Of a DNA stretch of 64,000 nucleotides, positions 1-9,347 are shown piece by piece. Below the pieces are notes generated by a model. That model searched no databases. It saw nothing but the letters and a program-made list of their open reading frames with translations, and was not told the DNA's origin. Each line of letters begins with the position of its first letter. The stretch's first letter is position 1. The position numbers and the translations under genes were made by a program. The stretch spans positions 1 to 64,000 of the forward strand of contig JBNKRJ010000060.1 in NCBI GenBank assembly GCA_050296515.1, written 5' to 3'. Origin of the DNA: NBLH01 sp050296515. Its GTDB lineage: Bacteria > Bacteroidota > Bacteroidia > Bacteroidales > NBLH01.

Positions 1-40
1 TTTGTATTAATAAATTATCGAAAATAACCTATTAATATAC

Positions 41-93
41 TGATAATCAGGCACATAATAAAATTTTTAATCGATTAAATTATTGATAATCAG
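41..93. repeat. Direct repeat TGATAATCAG, two copies upstream of the DAHP synthase gene
   Basis: The 10-mer TGATAATCAG occurs at 41-50 and again at 84-93, 43 bp apart, in the AT-rich stretch before the first gene. Each copy is close to palindromic. It could be an operator for the DAHP synthase gene, or chance in AT-rich DNA. No clear promoter was seen here. Confidence 0.3.
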
Positions 94-179
94 TAATTTA
101 TATTGATTTTACATAATATATTTAACACTTAATTCGCATAAGTAATCATAAATACTTTAGGCACTTAAAAAACACAACT

Positions 180-1211
180 ATGATTATCCAGCTAAAGAAA
201 AATATCCAACAGCAAGAAAAGGACAACTTAATTGAAGCCATTCTAAAAATCAAGTACAAACCCGCTGAAGTAAAAACCCAGTTTGGCAATTACCTGGTAT
301 GCACTGGAACAAAGGAATTTGACATTCGTAAGATAGGATTTATGCCCGGAGTATGTGATGTTCATCGAGTGAGCTCACAGTACAAATTGGTTTCAAGACA
401 ATGGAAAGTTGAAAACACCGCCATTGATCTGGGTGATGGAGTGCAAATAAAACGTGATGAATTGGCCATTTTAGCTGGCCCATGTTCCATTGAAGGAATT
501 GAAAACGCAGAAAAAACCATCGGGCATTTAGTGAAAAACAACATTAAAATAATGCGAACCATGGTTTTTAAACCACGTAGCTCACCCTATTCTTTCAGGG
601 GAATTGGCATTGAAGGCTTAAAGGAAGTGTCTGAACTTTGCAAGGCAAAAGGAATAAAAATCATTTCAGAGGTTATGCAGGTTTCTCAAATTGAAGAAAT
701 GGTTGATTATGTGGACATTTTCCAGGTTGGAGCACGAAACACTCAGAATTTCAACTTATTAGATGCTCTTGGTGAGGTCAATAAGCCAGTACTTTTAAAA
801 CGTGGTATTTCAGGAACCATTGAAGAACTATTACAATCTGCTGAATATATTTTTTCCAATGGAAATGAAAAAATCATCCTTTGCGAACGTGGCATCAGAA
901 CTTTTGAAAAAGCCTACAGAAACACTTTTGACCTAAATGCCATACCAATTCTTAAAGAAAAATCACATTTACCGGTTGTTGCAGATCCATCTCATGCAAT
1001 TGGCATTAGAATGTATGTGGCTCAAATGGCTTTGGCCTCAGTAATGGCTGGTGCAGATGGCATATTGCTCGAAGTACATGAGAATCCGGAGAAAGCTTTT
1101 TCAGACGGGCAGCAGACCTTACATTTCAAAGAGGCTGAAAGATTATACAAAAGTCTTAAGCAAACCAATGAACTTAGAACTAACATTAGATACTCATTAA
1201 CAACCGATTAG
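180..1211 (+). CDS. aroF: 3-deoxy-7-phosphoheptulonate (DAHP) synthase, type I-beta
   Basis: The enzyme condenses phosphoenolpyruvate and erythrose 4-phosphate, the first step of the shikimate pathway to aromatic amino acids. The protein has 343 residues: an N-terminal ferredoxin-like regulatory domain (about 1-75) and then the TIM-barrel catalytic domain. Visible family signatures are GPCSIE (100-105, with the metal-ligand Cys), KPRSSPYSFRG (131-141, phosphate/PEP binding), and DPSHAIG and LLEVHENPEKAFSDG near the C-terminus, which carry the remaining metal ligands. The FL domain and length fit the AroF/Thermotoga-type enzyme rather than AroG, AroH or chorismate-mutase fusions. It stands alone, with no other aro gene next to it. 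The ATG at 180 gives the full FL domain. Confidence 0.95.
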   Translation: MIIQLKKNIQQQEKDNLIEAILKIKYKPAEVKTQFGNYLVCTGTKEFDIRKIGFMPGVCDVHRVSSQYKLVSRQWKVENTAIDLGDGVQIKRDELAILAGPCSIEGIENAEKTIGHLVKNNIKIMRTMVFKPRSSPYSFRGIGIEGLKEVSELCKAKGIKIISEVMQVSQIEEMVDYVDIFQVGARNTQNFNLLDALGEVNKPVLLKRGISGTIEELLQSAEYIFSNGNEKIILCERGIRTFEKAYRNTFDLNAIPILKEKSHLPVVADPSHAIGIRMYVAQMALASVMAGADGILLEVHENPEKAFSDGQQTLHFKEAERLYKSLKQTNELRTNIRYSLTTD

Positions 1212-1397
1212 ACAAGATTACTTATTAAAAATTTGGACAAAATTATCTTTTGATATTTGATATTGATCAAAATCGGGCCTGAAATTTATAAGCTGGTATA
1301 CTTTTTTCACAAAAATCGTGTTATAGTATTTGAAATAACATACACTTTTAATAAAAAAATATATTTTCACCATTTAAGCGAAAAAACATACTAAACT

Positions 1398-2123
1398 GTG
1401 AGACCACTTTTAAGCATATTATTAATTTTCATCAGCTTTTCAGCATTTGCTCAGTATAGGCAGCAACAGCAAAAAAATCTGCCAGAATACGATTATAAAC
1501 GTTTACATTTTGGATTTACTGTTGGAACCAACGTAATGGATTTTAGCATTGTTAAAGCAGATAATTTTTTCAGTACTTCTGAATTCAATCAGGTTTATGC
1601 AATTGAAAATGAGCCCAGTGTGGGTTTCATGTTAGGTCCGGTCTCAAACCTTCGCTTAGGTGAATATTGGGATCTTCGCCTGCTTATCAATTTATCTTTT
1701 GGTCAAAGAAACCTTAACTATTTAATAGTTGAAGACACAACAGTAGCCAATCCTGTTTTAACCGAGCATAAGATGAAAATTGCATCAACTTATCTGGAAT
1801 TCCCTCTGCTTTTAAAATACAAGGCAATGCGGATAAACAACTACCGACCGTATCTGATTGCCGGAGTAAACCCGAAAGTAGATTTAGCTGCTCAGAAAAA
1901 AATTAAGCAGGAAGAAATGCCCAAAATAAGATTAAACAATTTAGATGTTGCATGGGAAGTAGGTGCCGGAATTGATTTCTATCTTCCCTATTTTAAATTT
2001 TCTACCGAACTTAAATACAGTGGAGGCCTAAGAAACATGGTAGTTCCTGATGGAACCCAATTCACTAGCGCCATAAAAAAAATGAATTCTAACATCTGGA
2101 CAATATCTCTCCTTTTTGAATAA
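1398..2123 (+). CDS. porT: PorT-like outer-membrane beta-barrel protein (T9SS-associated)
   Basis: The protein has 241 residues with a clear signal peptide (about 1-18, ending SAFAQ) followed by a QRQQQQ-rich linker and an eight-strand-type outer-membrane barrel. Length, the KRLHFGFTVGTN opening, the FPLLLKYKA strand and the GGLRNM strand match the PorT/SprT family, which is required for type IX secretion and gliding in Bacteroidota. The start is GTG at 1398, chosen because it directly precedes the signal peptide. A generic outer-membrane barrel (PF13568) is the conservative alternative; the porT symbol is inferred from length and pattern only. It lies alone between the DAHP synthase and CPBP genes. 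Confidence 0.75.
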   Translation: MRPLLSILLIFISFSAFAQYRQQQQKNLPEYDYKRLHFGFTVGTNVMDFSIVKADNFFSTSEFNQVYAIENEPSVGFMLGPVSNLRLGEYWDLRLLINLSFGQRNLNYLIVEDTTVANPVLTEHKMKIASTYLEFPLLLKYKAMRINNYRPYLIAGVNPKVDLAAQKKIKQEEMPKIRLNNLDVAWEVGAGIDFYLPYFKFSTELKYSGGLRNMVVPDGTQFTSAIKKMNSNIWTISLLFE

Positions 2124-2340
2124 ATATACCTTGAGGTACAAAAAAAGCATTTACTCGCGAATTCATCAGGTTTTGCAGATTTATCTATTGAATTTGGAAG
2201 TGATTTTATAAACAACTTTACTACAATAGAATACACTCTGTCAAGAAAACTCAAATTAGAATACAATAAAAGAATTTGCTTGCTCAAAATAAATCTGCGT
2301 AATTTGCGCCCTCTGTGAGAAATATCTCAGAATGTAAAAT

Positions 2341-3285
2341 ATGAAAATAAAGGATCTTGCATTAGAACTCAAAGAGCACATTCAAAAAAATTTTCATCCA
2401 TGGGCATATTCAACAGTTTTTTTACTTGCTGCATTTTTAGTAACTATCAACTACAGCTTTAACTTTGAACGAGATATTATACACAGTTTCTATGGAAAAC
2501 CTATCGGAGTTTTTGTCTACATTCTCTACTATCTAATTCCTTACAGTGCTGGCATAACTACAATTTTATTCATAAAAAAGCAATACTGCAAACTCAAAAA
2601 TCCACAGCTTTGGATCAAAAGTTTTTTGTTTATTTCAATCATTGGAATTTTTTCAGCTCTTTCTCTACACACCAATATTGCAGAATATTTTGGGAACACC
2701 CCTTTTGAAGTTGATTACCTGACTTTATTATTCAGCAATTTGAAAAAAGTAATCCCATATGCTATTTCACTGTACATTGTTTATTTAATTTATGATAGAA
2801 ATAACAAAAATTTCTATGGTTTTGCTGAAAACCACCTCAGTTACAGACCTTTTTTTGCAATGCTCCTATTGGTTTTACCATTAGTTGCCACGGCATCCTT
2901 TCTCCCTGATTTTCAATCCTTTTATCCAAGATTTAAATACTGGGCAAATTTTAATTTGTTTGGACTAAACAAACTTGAAATGAACCTGATTTTTCTGTCT
3001 TGCTATTCCATGGATTTTATAAGCGTTGAACTAATGTTTAGAGGAGCTTTGGTAATTGGAATGGTAAAATTATTAGGTCGCGAAGCTGTTTTACCGATGG
3101 CCCTGGTTTACATGGTCTTTCATTTCGGAAAACCCATTGGTGAAACCATCAGCTCATTTTTTGGTGGATATATTTTGGGGGTTCTTTCCTACAATCATCA
3201 AAACATAAAAGGAGGAATCATTGTGCATATTGGATTGGCATGGATGATGGAATTCGCCGCAATTTTGCAACATACTTTTAAATAG
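2341..3285 (+). CDS. CPBP-family (Abi/CAAX-type) intramembrane protease-like protein
   Basis: The protein has 314 residues and about eight hydrophobic segments. The C-terminal half carries the CPBP pattern: motif 1 VELMFRG (V229, E230, R234), a YMVFH motif (H261) and HIGLAW (H296). Active family members have EExxxR; here the first Glu is Val, so glutamate-dependent proteolysis may be altered or absent. A role as a membrane protease or immunity-type protein is known for the family, but no substrate can be named. No bacteriocin cluster is adjacent, and it is monocistronic. The ATG at 2341 precedes an amphipathic N-terminus. Confidence 0.75.
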   Translation: MKIKDLALELKEHIQKNFHPWAYSTVFLLAAFLVTINYSFNFERDIIHSFYGKPIGVFVYILYYLIPYSAGITTILFIKKQYCKLKNPQLWIKSFLFISIIGIFSALSLHTNIAEYFGNTPFEVDYLTLLFSNLKKVIPYAISLYIVYLIYDRNNKNFYGFAENHLSYRPFFAMLLLVLPLVATASFLPDFQSFYPRFKYWANFNLFGLNKLEMNLIFLSCYSMDFISVELMFRGALVIGMVKLLGREAVLPMALVYMVFHFGKPIGETISSFFGGYILGVLSYNHQNIKGGIIVHIGLAWMMEFAAILQHTFK

Positions 3286-3345
3286 ACTATCCAGAAACGA
3301 AACTCTCAAGAACACTCTAAAACACGTAAAGCACTAATATTCAAC

Positions 3346-3882
3346 CTATTTATCAATCAATTCTTTAAAACACCGAGTAAATTCTCTTAGCTCATTATCA
3401 GTTTTATCTTCAATAATTTGTTTGTTCTTATTTACTTTTCCTTTTACTCCACGAATCAACAGTGCAGTTCTATCAATAAATTTAGCCTGAATGGTTTTCA
3501 TAATTAGTTTTAGCTCTTCATGCCCTTTCTCACCATTTGCCGAAGCGGTAATCAACCCAACCGGTTTATCAGAGAAAACAACTGTTGAAACGCACCATTC
3601 AATGGCATTTTTCAAACCGCTGGGGATACTAAAAACATATTCCGGTGTACAAATGATAACACCATTGGCATTTGCAATTTTGTTTCTAAACTCAACTATT
3701 TCATTTGGGGTATATTCATCAGTTAACACAGTTTTAAAATGAGGTAGCACCGATAAATCATCAATAATCTCTACATCAAAATCAAGTTTTCCTAATTCAG
3801 CAATCCTTCTCAAAATTAACAAGTTAGAAGAGTTTTTACTTGCACTTCCATTAATTCCTAATATATTCTTTTTCTTATCCAC
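3346..3882 (-). CDS. NAD(P)H-dependent FMN reductase / flavodoxin-like oxidoreductase
   Basis: The protein has 178 residues with the flavodoxin-like fold of the NADPH-dependent FMN reductase family (PF03358). An N-terminal beta strand leads into the phosphate-binding loop GINGSASKNSSN. The TPEYVFSIPSGLKNAIEW stretch is the flavin-contact motif of the family. Such soluble cytosolic enzymes reduce FMN, quinones, azo compounds or chromate; the physiological substrate cannot be read from sequence. The gene converges with the CPBP gene (60 bp gap) and stands alone. Confidence 0.85.
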   Translation of the reverse strand: MDKKKNILGINGSASKNSSNLLILRRIAELGKLDFDVEIIDDLSVLPHFKTVLTDEYTPNEIVEFRNKIANANGVIICTPEYVFSIPSGLKNAIEWCVSTVVFSDKPVGLITASANGEKGHEELKLIMKTIQAKFIDRTALLIRGVKGKVNKNKQIIEDKTDNELREFTRCFKELIDK

Positions 3883-3980
3883 CTATTCAAAGTTTAATTA
3901 AACCTATGAATTAAAAAAATCATTAATTAAAACTTAAATCTATTATACAGAAGTTCTCCCACCATCTAATTAATAACAAT

Positions 3981-4715
3981 CTATTTCTTTTTATTAACAT
4001 AATATGGATCAACCACCGCTTTTAAAACTTCTTCTTTTAGGTATTTACTAATAGGAATGGTGTGATTTTCAATAACAACCATGTTGCCATCTATTGATTT
4101 TATCTTTCTTACCGGAACAAGGTAAGATTTATGAGGTTGAATAAATCCATCATTTTCCAAATGCTCTTTTATAGATTTTAAGCTCTGGTGGGCTGTGTAT
4201 TTTTTATCAACACACTGAATATGAATATAATTCTGCATGCTTTCAATAAATAGTATATCTTCTTTTATAATTTTTTCAATTTTATGGCCACATTTGATAA
4301 AAAAATGATCTACCACTTCAGGCTGACCATATTTCATTTCATAAAAATTCAAGGCTTTGTTTGCTGATTTTAAGAAACGTTCAAAAGAAATTGGTTTTAA
4401 TAAATAATCCAGAATTTCAAGCTCATACCCTTCAATTGCATATTTTTCAAAAGCGGTGGTAAGAATAACCATTGGAGGTTCTTTAATCGTTTTTAAAAAA
4501 TCAAGACCTGAGATAAATGGCATTTGTACATCTAAAAAGAGCAAATCCACTTTATTTGATCGAATAAAACCGTTAAGGGTTAGTGCATTCTCAAAATCAC
4601 CAGCCAATTCCAAAAATGGAATCTTATTTACATAACTAATTATTCCTTTTCTTGCAAAAGGCTCATCATCAGTTACTACACATGAAAGTTTTAGTTGGGT
4701 GCTCTTTTTTTCCAT
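3981..4715 (-). CDS. LytTR-family response regulator
   Basis: The protein has 244 residues. The N-terminal receiver domain (about 8-125) has the acidic pair D16/D17, phospho-acceptor D62 in LLFLDVQMP, a conserved Thr in VILTTAFEKYA and Lys in LLKP. The C-terminal LytTR DNA-binding domain (about 140-240) starts FFIKCGHKIEKI and contains ILFIESMQNYIHI. It is the partner of the histidine kinase immediately upstream (4 bp gap, same strand). LytS/LytR-type pairs commonly control envelope or transport genes. The acyltransferase gene in the same cluster is a plausible but unproven target. Confidence 0.92.
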   Translation of the reverse strand: MEKKSTQLKLSCVVTDDEPFARKGIISYVNKIPFLELAGDFENALTLNGFIRSNKVDLLFLDVQMPFISGLDFLKTIKEPPMVILTTAFEKYAIEGYELEILDYLLKPISFERFLKSANKALNFYEMKYGQPEVVDHFFIKCGHKIEKIIKEDILFIESMQNYIHIQCVDKKYTAHQSLKSIKEHLENDGFIQPHKSYLVPVRKIKSIDGNMVVIENHTIPISKYLKEEVLKAVVDPYYVNKKK

Positions 4716-4719
4716 AACT

Positions 4720-5760
4720 TTATGTTAAACTAATCTGAAGCATCGCAAGATATTTCTTTTCATCATTCTTTACTTTAAAACTAAACTTGTTTTTATAAAG
4801 CAATGCCAGTCTTTTTTCTAAATTTTGCAAACCAATGCCTCTGTTATTACTCATTTCAAGCACTTTATAATCAATCGAATTGCTAACAACAAACTCAATA
4901 TTCGAATTTTTAATAGATAAAGTTATATCAATCCACATTTCACCTGAAACATATTTAAAGGCATTTTCAATGCATGGCAAAAATAAAAAAGGATAAACCT
5001 GCTCACCATTATTTGGTTGATCAAATTTGGTTGTAATTTTCAGGGTTTCAGAAGACCGAATGGCCTGAAACTGTATATACTTTTTCAAATACTCTATTTC
5101 TTTCGCTAATAAAACTTTCACCGAATCATCATCGTAAAGCCGGTAGCGCAACAAATCTGACAGCTTTTCAATGGATTGCTTAGCCGCATTAACACTTTCG
5201 TCCATCTGAAAATAAATAGTATTGAGCGCATTAAACAAAAAATGGGGTTGATATTGTCCTTTTAAAAACTTAAGCTCTTCTTCGGCTTTATCCCTCGCCA
5301 AGCGTTCCAACTGCACTTTATTATCAACATATGCTTTAATAAAAACATTTACCCTCAGAACCAAAAAAATTATAAAACAATAAAACCCAGGAATAGTATT
5401 TATCATTATAAAGTCGTGCCAGTCCAAACCATCATCTGTTAACGCAACTCCTACTGTAAAAGTTGCGTTTGAGGCAAGCAGAATATAGAAATTGAACAAA
5501 GCAAACTCTTTTATAACCTCTCTTATCTTGTAATGACCAATTGTTAAAACACTACTTTTCTTGTTAAATCTTTTAATAATGTAAACGTAGAGATAGCCGA
5601 TTGCAAATGAGCCTGAGAACTCCCAGGCCAAAATAGACCAATGAACTTTAAAATGATTATCCTGAAATGCAGAATCAGTTATTAATCTTATTGTTAAATA
5701 AATCAAGAGCCCCAGGAGTCCCGGAATTATTGTTTGGAATATTTTTAGTACTATTTTCAA
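4720..5760 (-). CDS. LytS/YehU-type sensor histidine kinase
   Basis: The protein has 346 residues. Four membrane segments fill about residues 5-150. A short coiled stretch (NKVQLERLARDKAEEEL) precedes the His_kinase domain (PF06580) with the phospho-acceptor in QPHFLFNALNTIYFQ. The N box is CIENAFKYV and the ATP-lid glycine motif NRGIGLQNLEKRL. There is no separate extracellular sensor domain, so sensing is probably through the membrane bundle. It phosphorylates the adjacent LytTR regulator. The acyltransferase gene lies 40 bp upstream on the same strand, making a likely three-gene operon. Confidence 0.9.
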   Translation of the reverse strand: MKIVLKIFQTIIPGLLGLLIYLTIRLITDSAFQDNHFKVHWSILAWEFSGSFAIGYLYVYIIKRFNKKSSVLTIGHYKIREVIKEFALFNFYILLASNATFTVGVALTDDGLDWHDFIMINTIPGFYCFIIFLVLRVNVFIKAYVDNKVQLERLARDKAEEELKFLKGQYQPHFLFNALNTIYFQMDESVNAAKQSIEKLSDLLRYRLYDDDSVKVLLAKEIEYLKKYIQFQAIRSSETLKITTKFDQPNNGEQVYPFLFLPCIENAFKYVSGEMWIDITLSIKNSNIEFVVSNSIDYKVLEMSNNRGIGLQNLEKRLALLYKNKFSFKVKNDEKKYLAMLQISLT

Positions 5761-5800
5761 AACAATTGGTTTCTTAAACTGTTTATAAAATGCAATGGTT

Positions 5801-7015
5801 TTATCCTGCAGCCTTTTTTAATAAAGAAACTTCAAAAACCTTTTCCTTTTCTATCTTTTTAGATTTCTTTCTTGTCTCCTTTACACCAAATAAAAATCTT
5901 GTCACTCTAAAAGGCCTTATTAAAAAATCATATATGGCAACAGTTAAAACAAATGAAATCAAACTAACAAATAGATATTTTGCAAAGACACTATCTTCCA
6001 GATTTACAATATAATACCCAATGCAAACAATAATAGTCTGGTGCAAAATATAGAATGGATAAATTCCCCTGTTGGCATAAGCTAAGACTCTATGATTTTT
6101 ATTTAAATATTTTTTTCCATACCCAACTGCTGCAAGTAACCAAAACCAGGCATTTGCTGGAATTAGCATCAAATAAAAATACGAAAAAAAGTGTTCGTTC
6201 CATTCATTACCATATAATATTCCGGGTTCCAATTTATTCCATCTGAAGTAGTTTACCAACACAATACTCAGTACTGCTAATTTTAACATCAACTTGCGAT
6301 TATTTTCCAAAACATTCCAATAATTATTGTTGGTCGACATGAAATAACCAACCAAAAAGAAACTCATCCAATAAGGCAAATAGCCCCAATCATTTATTAA
6401 ATCATTGGTTCTTAAAAAATCAACGCTCAAAAAAACATACAATAAAATAGTAGGCAGAATGAGAGCAAAGATCCCTATTTTACCATTAAGCCAGCTGATT
6501 TTAGAAAGTTTTAACTGAATGCTCTTCTTTCTTAATAGAATAAACAATGGCAATAACACCGCAGAATAGATAAACAGGTACAGAACAAACCACATATGAT
6601 GCCAGCTCCCGTTGCCTTCAGGATAAGGTCCTGTTGAAAAAATAGTAGGAAAAAACTGAAAGAAGTTGCCAGAAAATTCACCATTCAAAATTCTTTCAAA
6701 AAAAACTTGTGGTGGCACAATAAAAAGCATCGAAAAAATAAGTGGAATAATTAACCGATTGTGCCTTTCTTTAATAAATTGCCAGGGAGTTCGTTTTCTG
6801 AGAGCCCAATAGCTACCTGCACCTGAAATAAAAAACAGTAAAGGCATTCGGAATCTTGAGAGCCAAAAATTAAACTCTAAAACCAAATAACTTGTTTGAT
6901 TATTTTTTATATGCCATCCCCATTCTTTACAAAAGATCATTCCAACATGGAAAAATAAAACAAGGATTATTGCAATAATCCTTAACCAATCAATAAAATA
7001 ATAGCGTTCTTTCAT
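5801..7015 (-). CDS. Acyltransferase family 3 integral membrane protein
   Basis: The protein has 404 residues and about ten transmembrane helices. It begins with the family opening MKERYYFIDWLRIIAIILVLFFHVGMIF, which contains the catalytic-type His (FFH). A conserved RFRMPLLFFISG motif and a WHHMWFVLYL segment match acyltransferase_3 (PF01757; OatA/NodX-like). The family O-acetylates or succinylates cell-envelope glycans, sometimes glucans (OpgC). The acceptor here is unknown. It lies first in a likely operon with the LytS/LytTR pair. The C-terminal tail (about 375-404) is highly basic, with a KETRKKSKKIEKEK run. Confidence 0.9.
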   Translation of the reverse strand: MKERYYFIDWLRIIAIILVLFFHVGMIFCKEWGWHIKNNQTSYLVLEFNFWLSRFRMPLLFFISGAGSYWALRKRTPWQFIKERHNRLIIPLIFSMLFIVPPQVFFERILNGEFSGNFFQFFPTIFSTGPYPEGNGSWHHMWFVLYLFIYSAVLLPLFILLRKKSIQLKLSKISWLNGKIGIFALILPTILLYVFLSVDFLRTNDLINDWGYLPYWMSFFLVGYFMSTNNNYWNVLENNRKLMLKLAVLSIVLVNYFRWNKLEPGILYGNEWNEHFFSYFYLMLIPANAWFWLLAAVGYGKKYLNKNHRVLAYANRGIYPFYILHQTIIVCIGYYIVNLEDSVFAKYLFVSLISFVLTVAIYDFLIRPFRVTRFLFGVKETRKKSKKIEKEKVFEVSLLKKAAG

Positions 7016-7246
7016 GTGTCTATATTTTAATTACATTTTAAAAAAATAGTGGCTCCCTCTAATTGATGTTCAAATACACCCAATTAAATCCCTCTATGGG
7101 GCTTTAATCACTTTTTTTGTTTGCAAATTAGATGACAGTTAAATAATGGGAAATTATAATTGACAACAGGAAAGAATGTATATACATTTGGAAAAAAAGC
7201 GTATACATTGCAATTCTTTTATCACCTTTGTGGCAAATAAATAATT

Positions 7247-8803
7247 ATGCAAAACATTGTACGATTGGTGCTGACTCCGGAACAAGCAGCCAATACTGAA
7301 GAACATAAAAAACTAATAGCCAAAGAGCTAAAAGTTGATACTGAAAGAATTTCTTTTTTCGCTCCACTTAAAAAATCAATTGATGCACGCTCCAGAAACG
7401 TAAAAATAATTATGGAGTTTGAGGCTTATTTGGATGAACAAACTAAACATAAAGAAGATTTTAAGCCTGATTATCAAGATGTGCACAATAAAACTGAAGT
7501 GGTAATTGTTGGAGCTGGCCCCGCTGGTCTTTTCGCTGCCCTACGCTTAATCGAAAGAGGGATAAAACCCGTTATTTTAGAACGTGGTAAAGAAATTCGT
7601 GGACGAAGAAGAGATATTGCGGACATTAACCGAAAACATATTGTAAACCCAGAATCGAACTATTGTTTTGGCGAAGGAGGTGCTGGTACTTTTTCGGATG
7701 GAAAGCTTTACACACGATCAAAAAAACGGGGTAATGTAAAACGCATACTTGAAGTTTTGAAATATCATGGCGCTGATGAAAAAATAGCCTATGATGCTCA
7801 TCCTCATATTGGTACAAATAAGTTGCCGGGAATTATTAAAAATATCAGGCAAACTATTTTAGATGCAGGGGGAGAAATTCATTTTGAAACCAAATTGGCA
7901 GATCTAATCATAAAAGAGAATAAAATTTCCCACATTATCACCTCCAAAGGAGGCAAAATAGAAACAAATGCGGTCATTTTAGCAACAGGTCATTCTGCCA
8001 GGGATATTTTTAAATTACTACACGAAAAAGGAATTTATATTGAACAGAAACCTTTTGCCATGGGAGTGCGCGTTGAACATCCACAGGCTTTAATTGATTC
8101 CATTCAGTATCATTGTGATGTCCGCAGTGAATTCTTGCCAGCAGCAGCATATAGTCTTGTTAGTCAGGCCGATGACAGAGGTGTTTATTCCTTTTGTATG
8201 TGTCCTGGTGGTTTCATTGTTCCCTCGGCAACAGAACCCGGACAAGTGGTAGTAAACGGAATGTCACCATCTAGTCGGAATTCTAAATTTGCCAATTCAG
8301 GCATTGTGGTTGAAATCAAAGAAGATGACACCATTGACTTCAAAGAGTTTGGTCCTTTGGCTGGCATGATGTATCAGGAAAATCTGGAAAAAATGGCATT
8401 TCAGAATGGAGGTCATGGTCAGGTAGCACCAGCCCAACGGCTTCACGATTTTGTGAACAAAAAAATATCAGGAACTCTGCCAAAAACATCTTACCATCCA
8501 GGAATTAATTCATCCCCAATGCATTTTTGGATGCCCGAAAACATCAGCTCCAGATTACGAATTGGCTTTAAGCAATTTGGAAAAAAAATGCACGGATATT
8601 TAACCAACGAAGCGGTAATTTTGGGCGTTGAATCAAGAAGCTCCTCCCCTGTCCGAATTCCACGCGATAAAGAAAAACTGCACCACGTGCAAATTACCAA
8701 TCTTTACCCGGTTGGAGAAGGAGCAGGTTATGCAGGTGGAATAGTATCATCTGCAATGGATGGAGAAAACAGCGCCGAAATTATTTCAACGTTAAAAATT
8801 TAA
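7247..8803 (+). CDS. FAD-dependent dehydrogenase (COG2509 family)
   Basis: The protein has 518 residues. A small N-terminal alpha/beta domain (about 1-80) precedes an FAD-binding Rossmann core with VVIVGAGPAGLFAALRL and the downstream ILERG strand. Other family hallmarks are YCFGEGGAGTFSDGKLYTR, an ATGHSARD loop and a C-terminal GEGAGYAGGI FAD motif. This family is widespread and annotated as an uncharacterised NAD(P)/FAD dehydrogenase. The substrate is unknown. The gene is transcribed alone, with an imperfect -7-like element CACCTTTG a few tens of bases upstream. Confidence 0.9.
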   Translation: MQNIVRLVLTPEQAANTEEHKKLIAKELKVDTERISFFAPLKKSIDARSRNVKIIMEFEAYLDEQTKHKEDFKPDYQDVHNKTEVVIVGAGPAGLFAALRLIERGIKPVILERGKEIRGRRRDIADINRKHIVNPESNYCFGEGGAGTFSDGKLYTRSKKRGNVKRILEVLKYHGADEKIAYDAHPHIGTNKLPGIIKNIRQTILDAGGEIHFETKLADLIIKENKISHIITSKGGKIETNAVILATGHSARDIFKLLHEKGIYIEQKPFAMGVRVEHPQALIDSIQYHCDVRSEFLPAAAYSLVSQADDRGVYSFCMCPGGFIVPSATEPGQVVVNGMSPSSRNSKFANSGIVVEIKEDDTIDFKEFGPLAGMMYQENLEKMAFQNGGHGQVAPAQRLHDFVNKKISGTLPKTSYHPGINSSPMHFWMPENISSRLRIGFKQFGKKMHGYLTNEAVILGVESRSSSPVRIPRDKEKLHHVQITNLYPVGEGAGYAGGIVSSAMDGENSAEIISTLKI

Positions 8804-8941
8804 TCAGTTAATTTCTAAATAACTGACATTTCCCATGTTTTGTAGATTTCAGAACAACAGTTACTTATATCATCACCATTAAAAATAAAGCCTGATAATC
8901 AGCAGTTTACAACTACTATTATGTAACGTTTAACTTTGTTT

Positions 8942-9221
8942 TTCAACTTCAGAGTTGAATTAGGTCTTCATTTTTGGGTTATTCACTTCGTTCATGAGCT
9001 CCACTTTGTTCCGGTTGACCCAAAACGAAGCAACTTAGGCGAAGCCGTTCTCACATAGCTCTGAAAGAGCGAGTAAAAAGGTCAAGGCTGCATGAAAAAC
9101 CTTCTCCATCTCTTATCAAGCCTAAGTGCGGCCGGGTGATCTTCGAACAAGTTCTCAGCTTCCCGGTCTTACTAAGGCTTGATTGTAAGCTGGAAAAGGT
9201 TTTCCATGAGGCCAATCGCTC
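8942..9221. repeat. Cluster of inverted repeats ending in a 155-bp nested palindrome
   Basis: The 545-bp gap between the FAD dehydrogenase and DUF2807 genes holds three successive inverted structures. The first is a 7-bp perfect hairpin (8942-8948 with 8953-8959). The second has imperfect arms at 8966-8981 and 9017-9030, built around TTTTGGGT/ACCCAAAA. The third is a long nested palindrome at 9067-9221. Its main arms (9086-9127 and 9171-9213) are imperfect complements over about 42 bp. Inside are CCGGG/CCCGG (9132-9136, 9162-9166) and GAAC/GTTC (9145-9148, 9151-9154). No ORF here looks real. It may be a MITE-like or structured-RNA element. Confidence 0.7.
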
Positions 9222-9347
9222 TACCTTCAATAACGCTAATCTTTTATTCATAAATTTGACTTGGGAAACATCAGTAAATAAGATGCAGCAATCAAAATTT
9301 CTCTTCGTCTTTACATAAAATTTAAATATCAATTAAACTCAAATACT

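Noticed and set aside
9051..9332. Overlapping ORFs on both strands inside the 9-kb palindrome (9051-9332 minus and 9136-9318 plus)
   Set aside because: They are produced by the inverted repeat, have no ribosome binding site and no recognisable family features.
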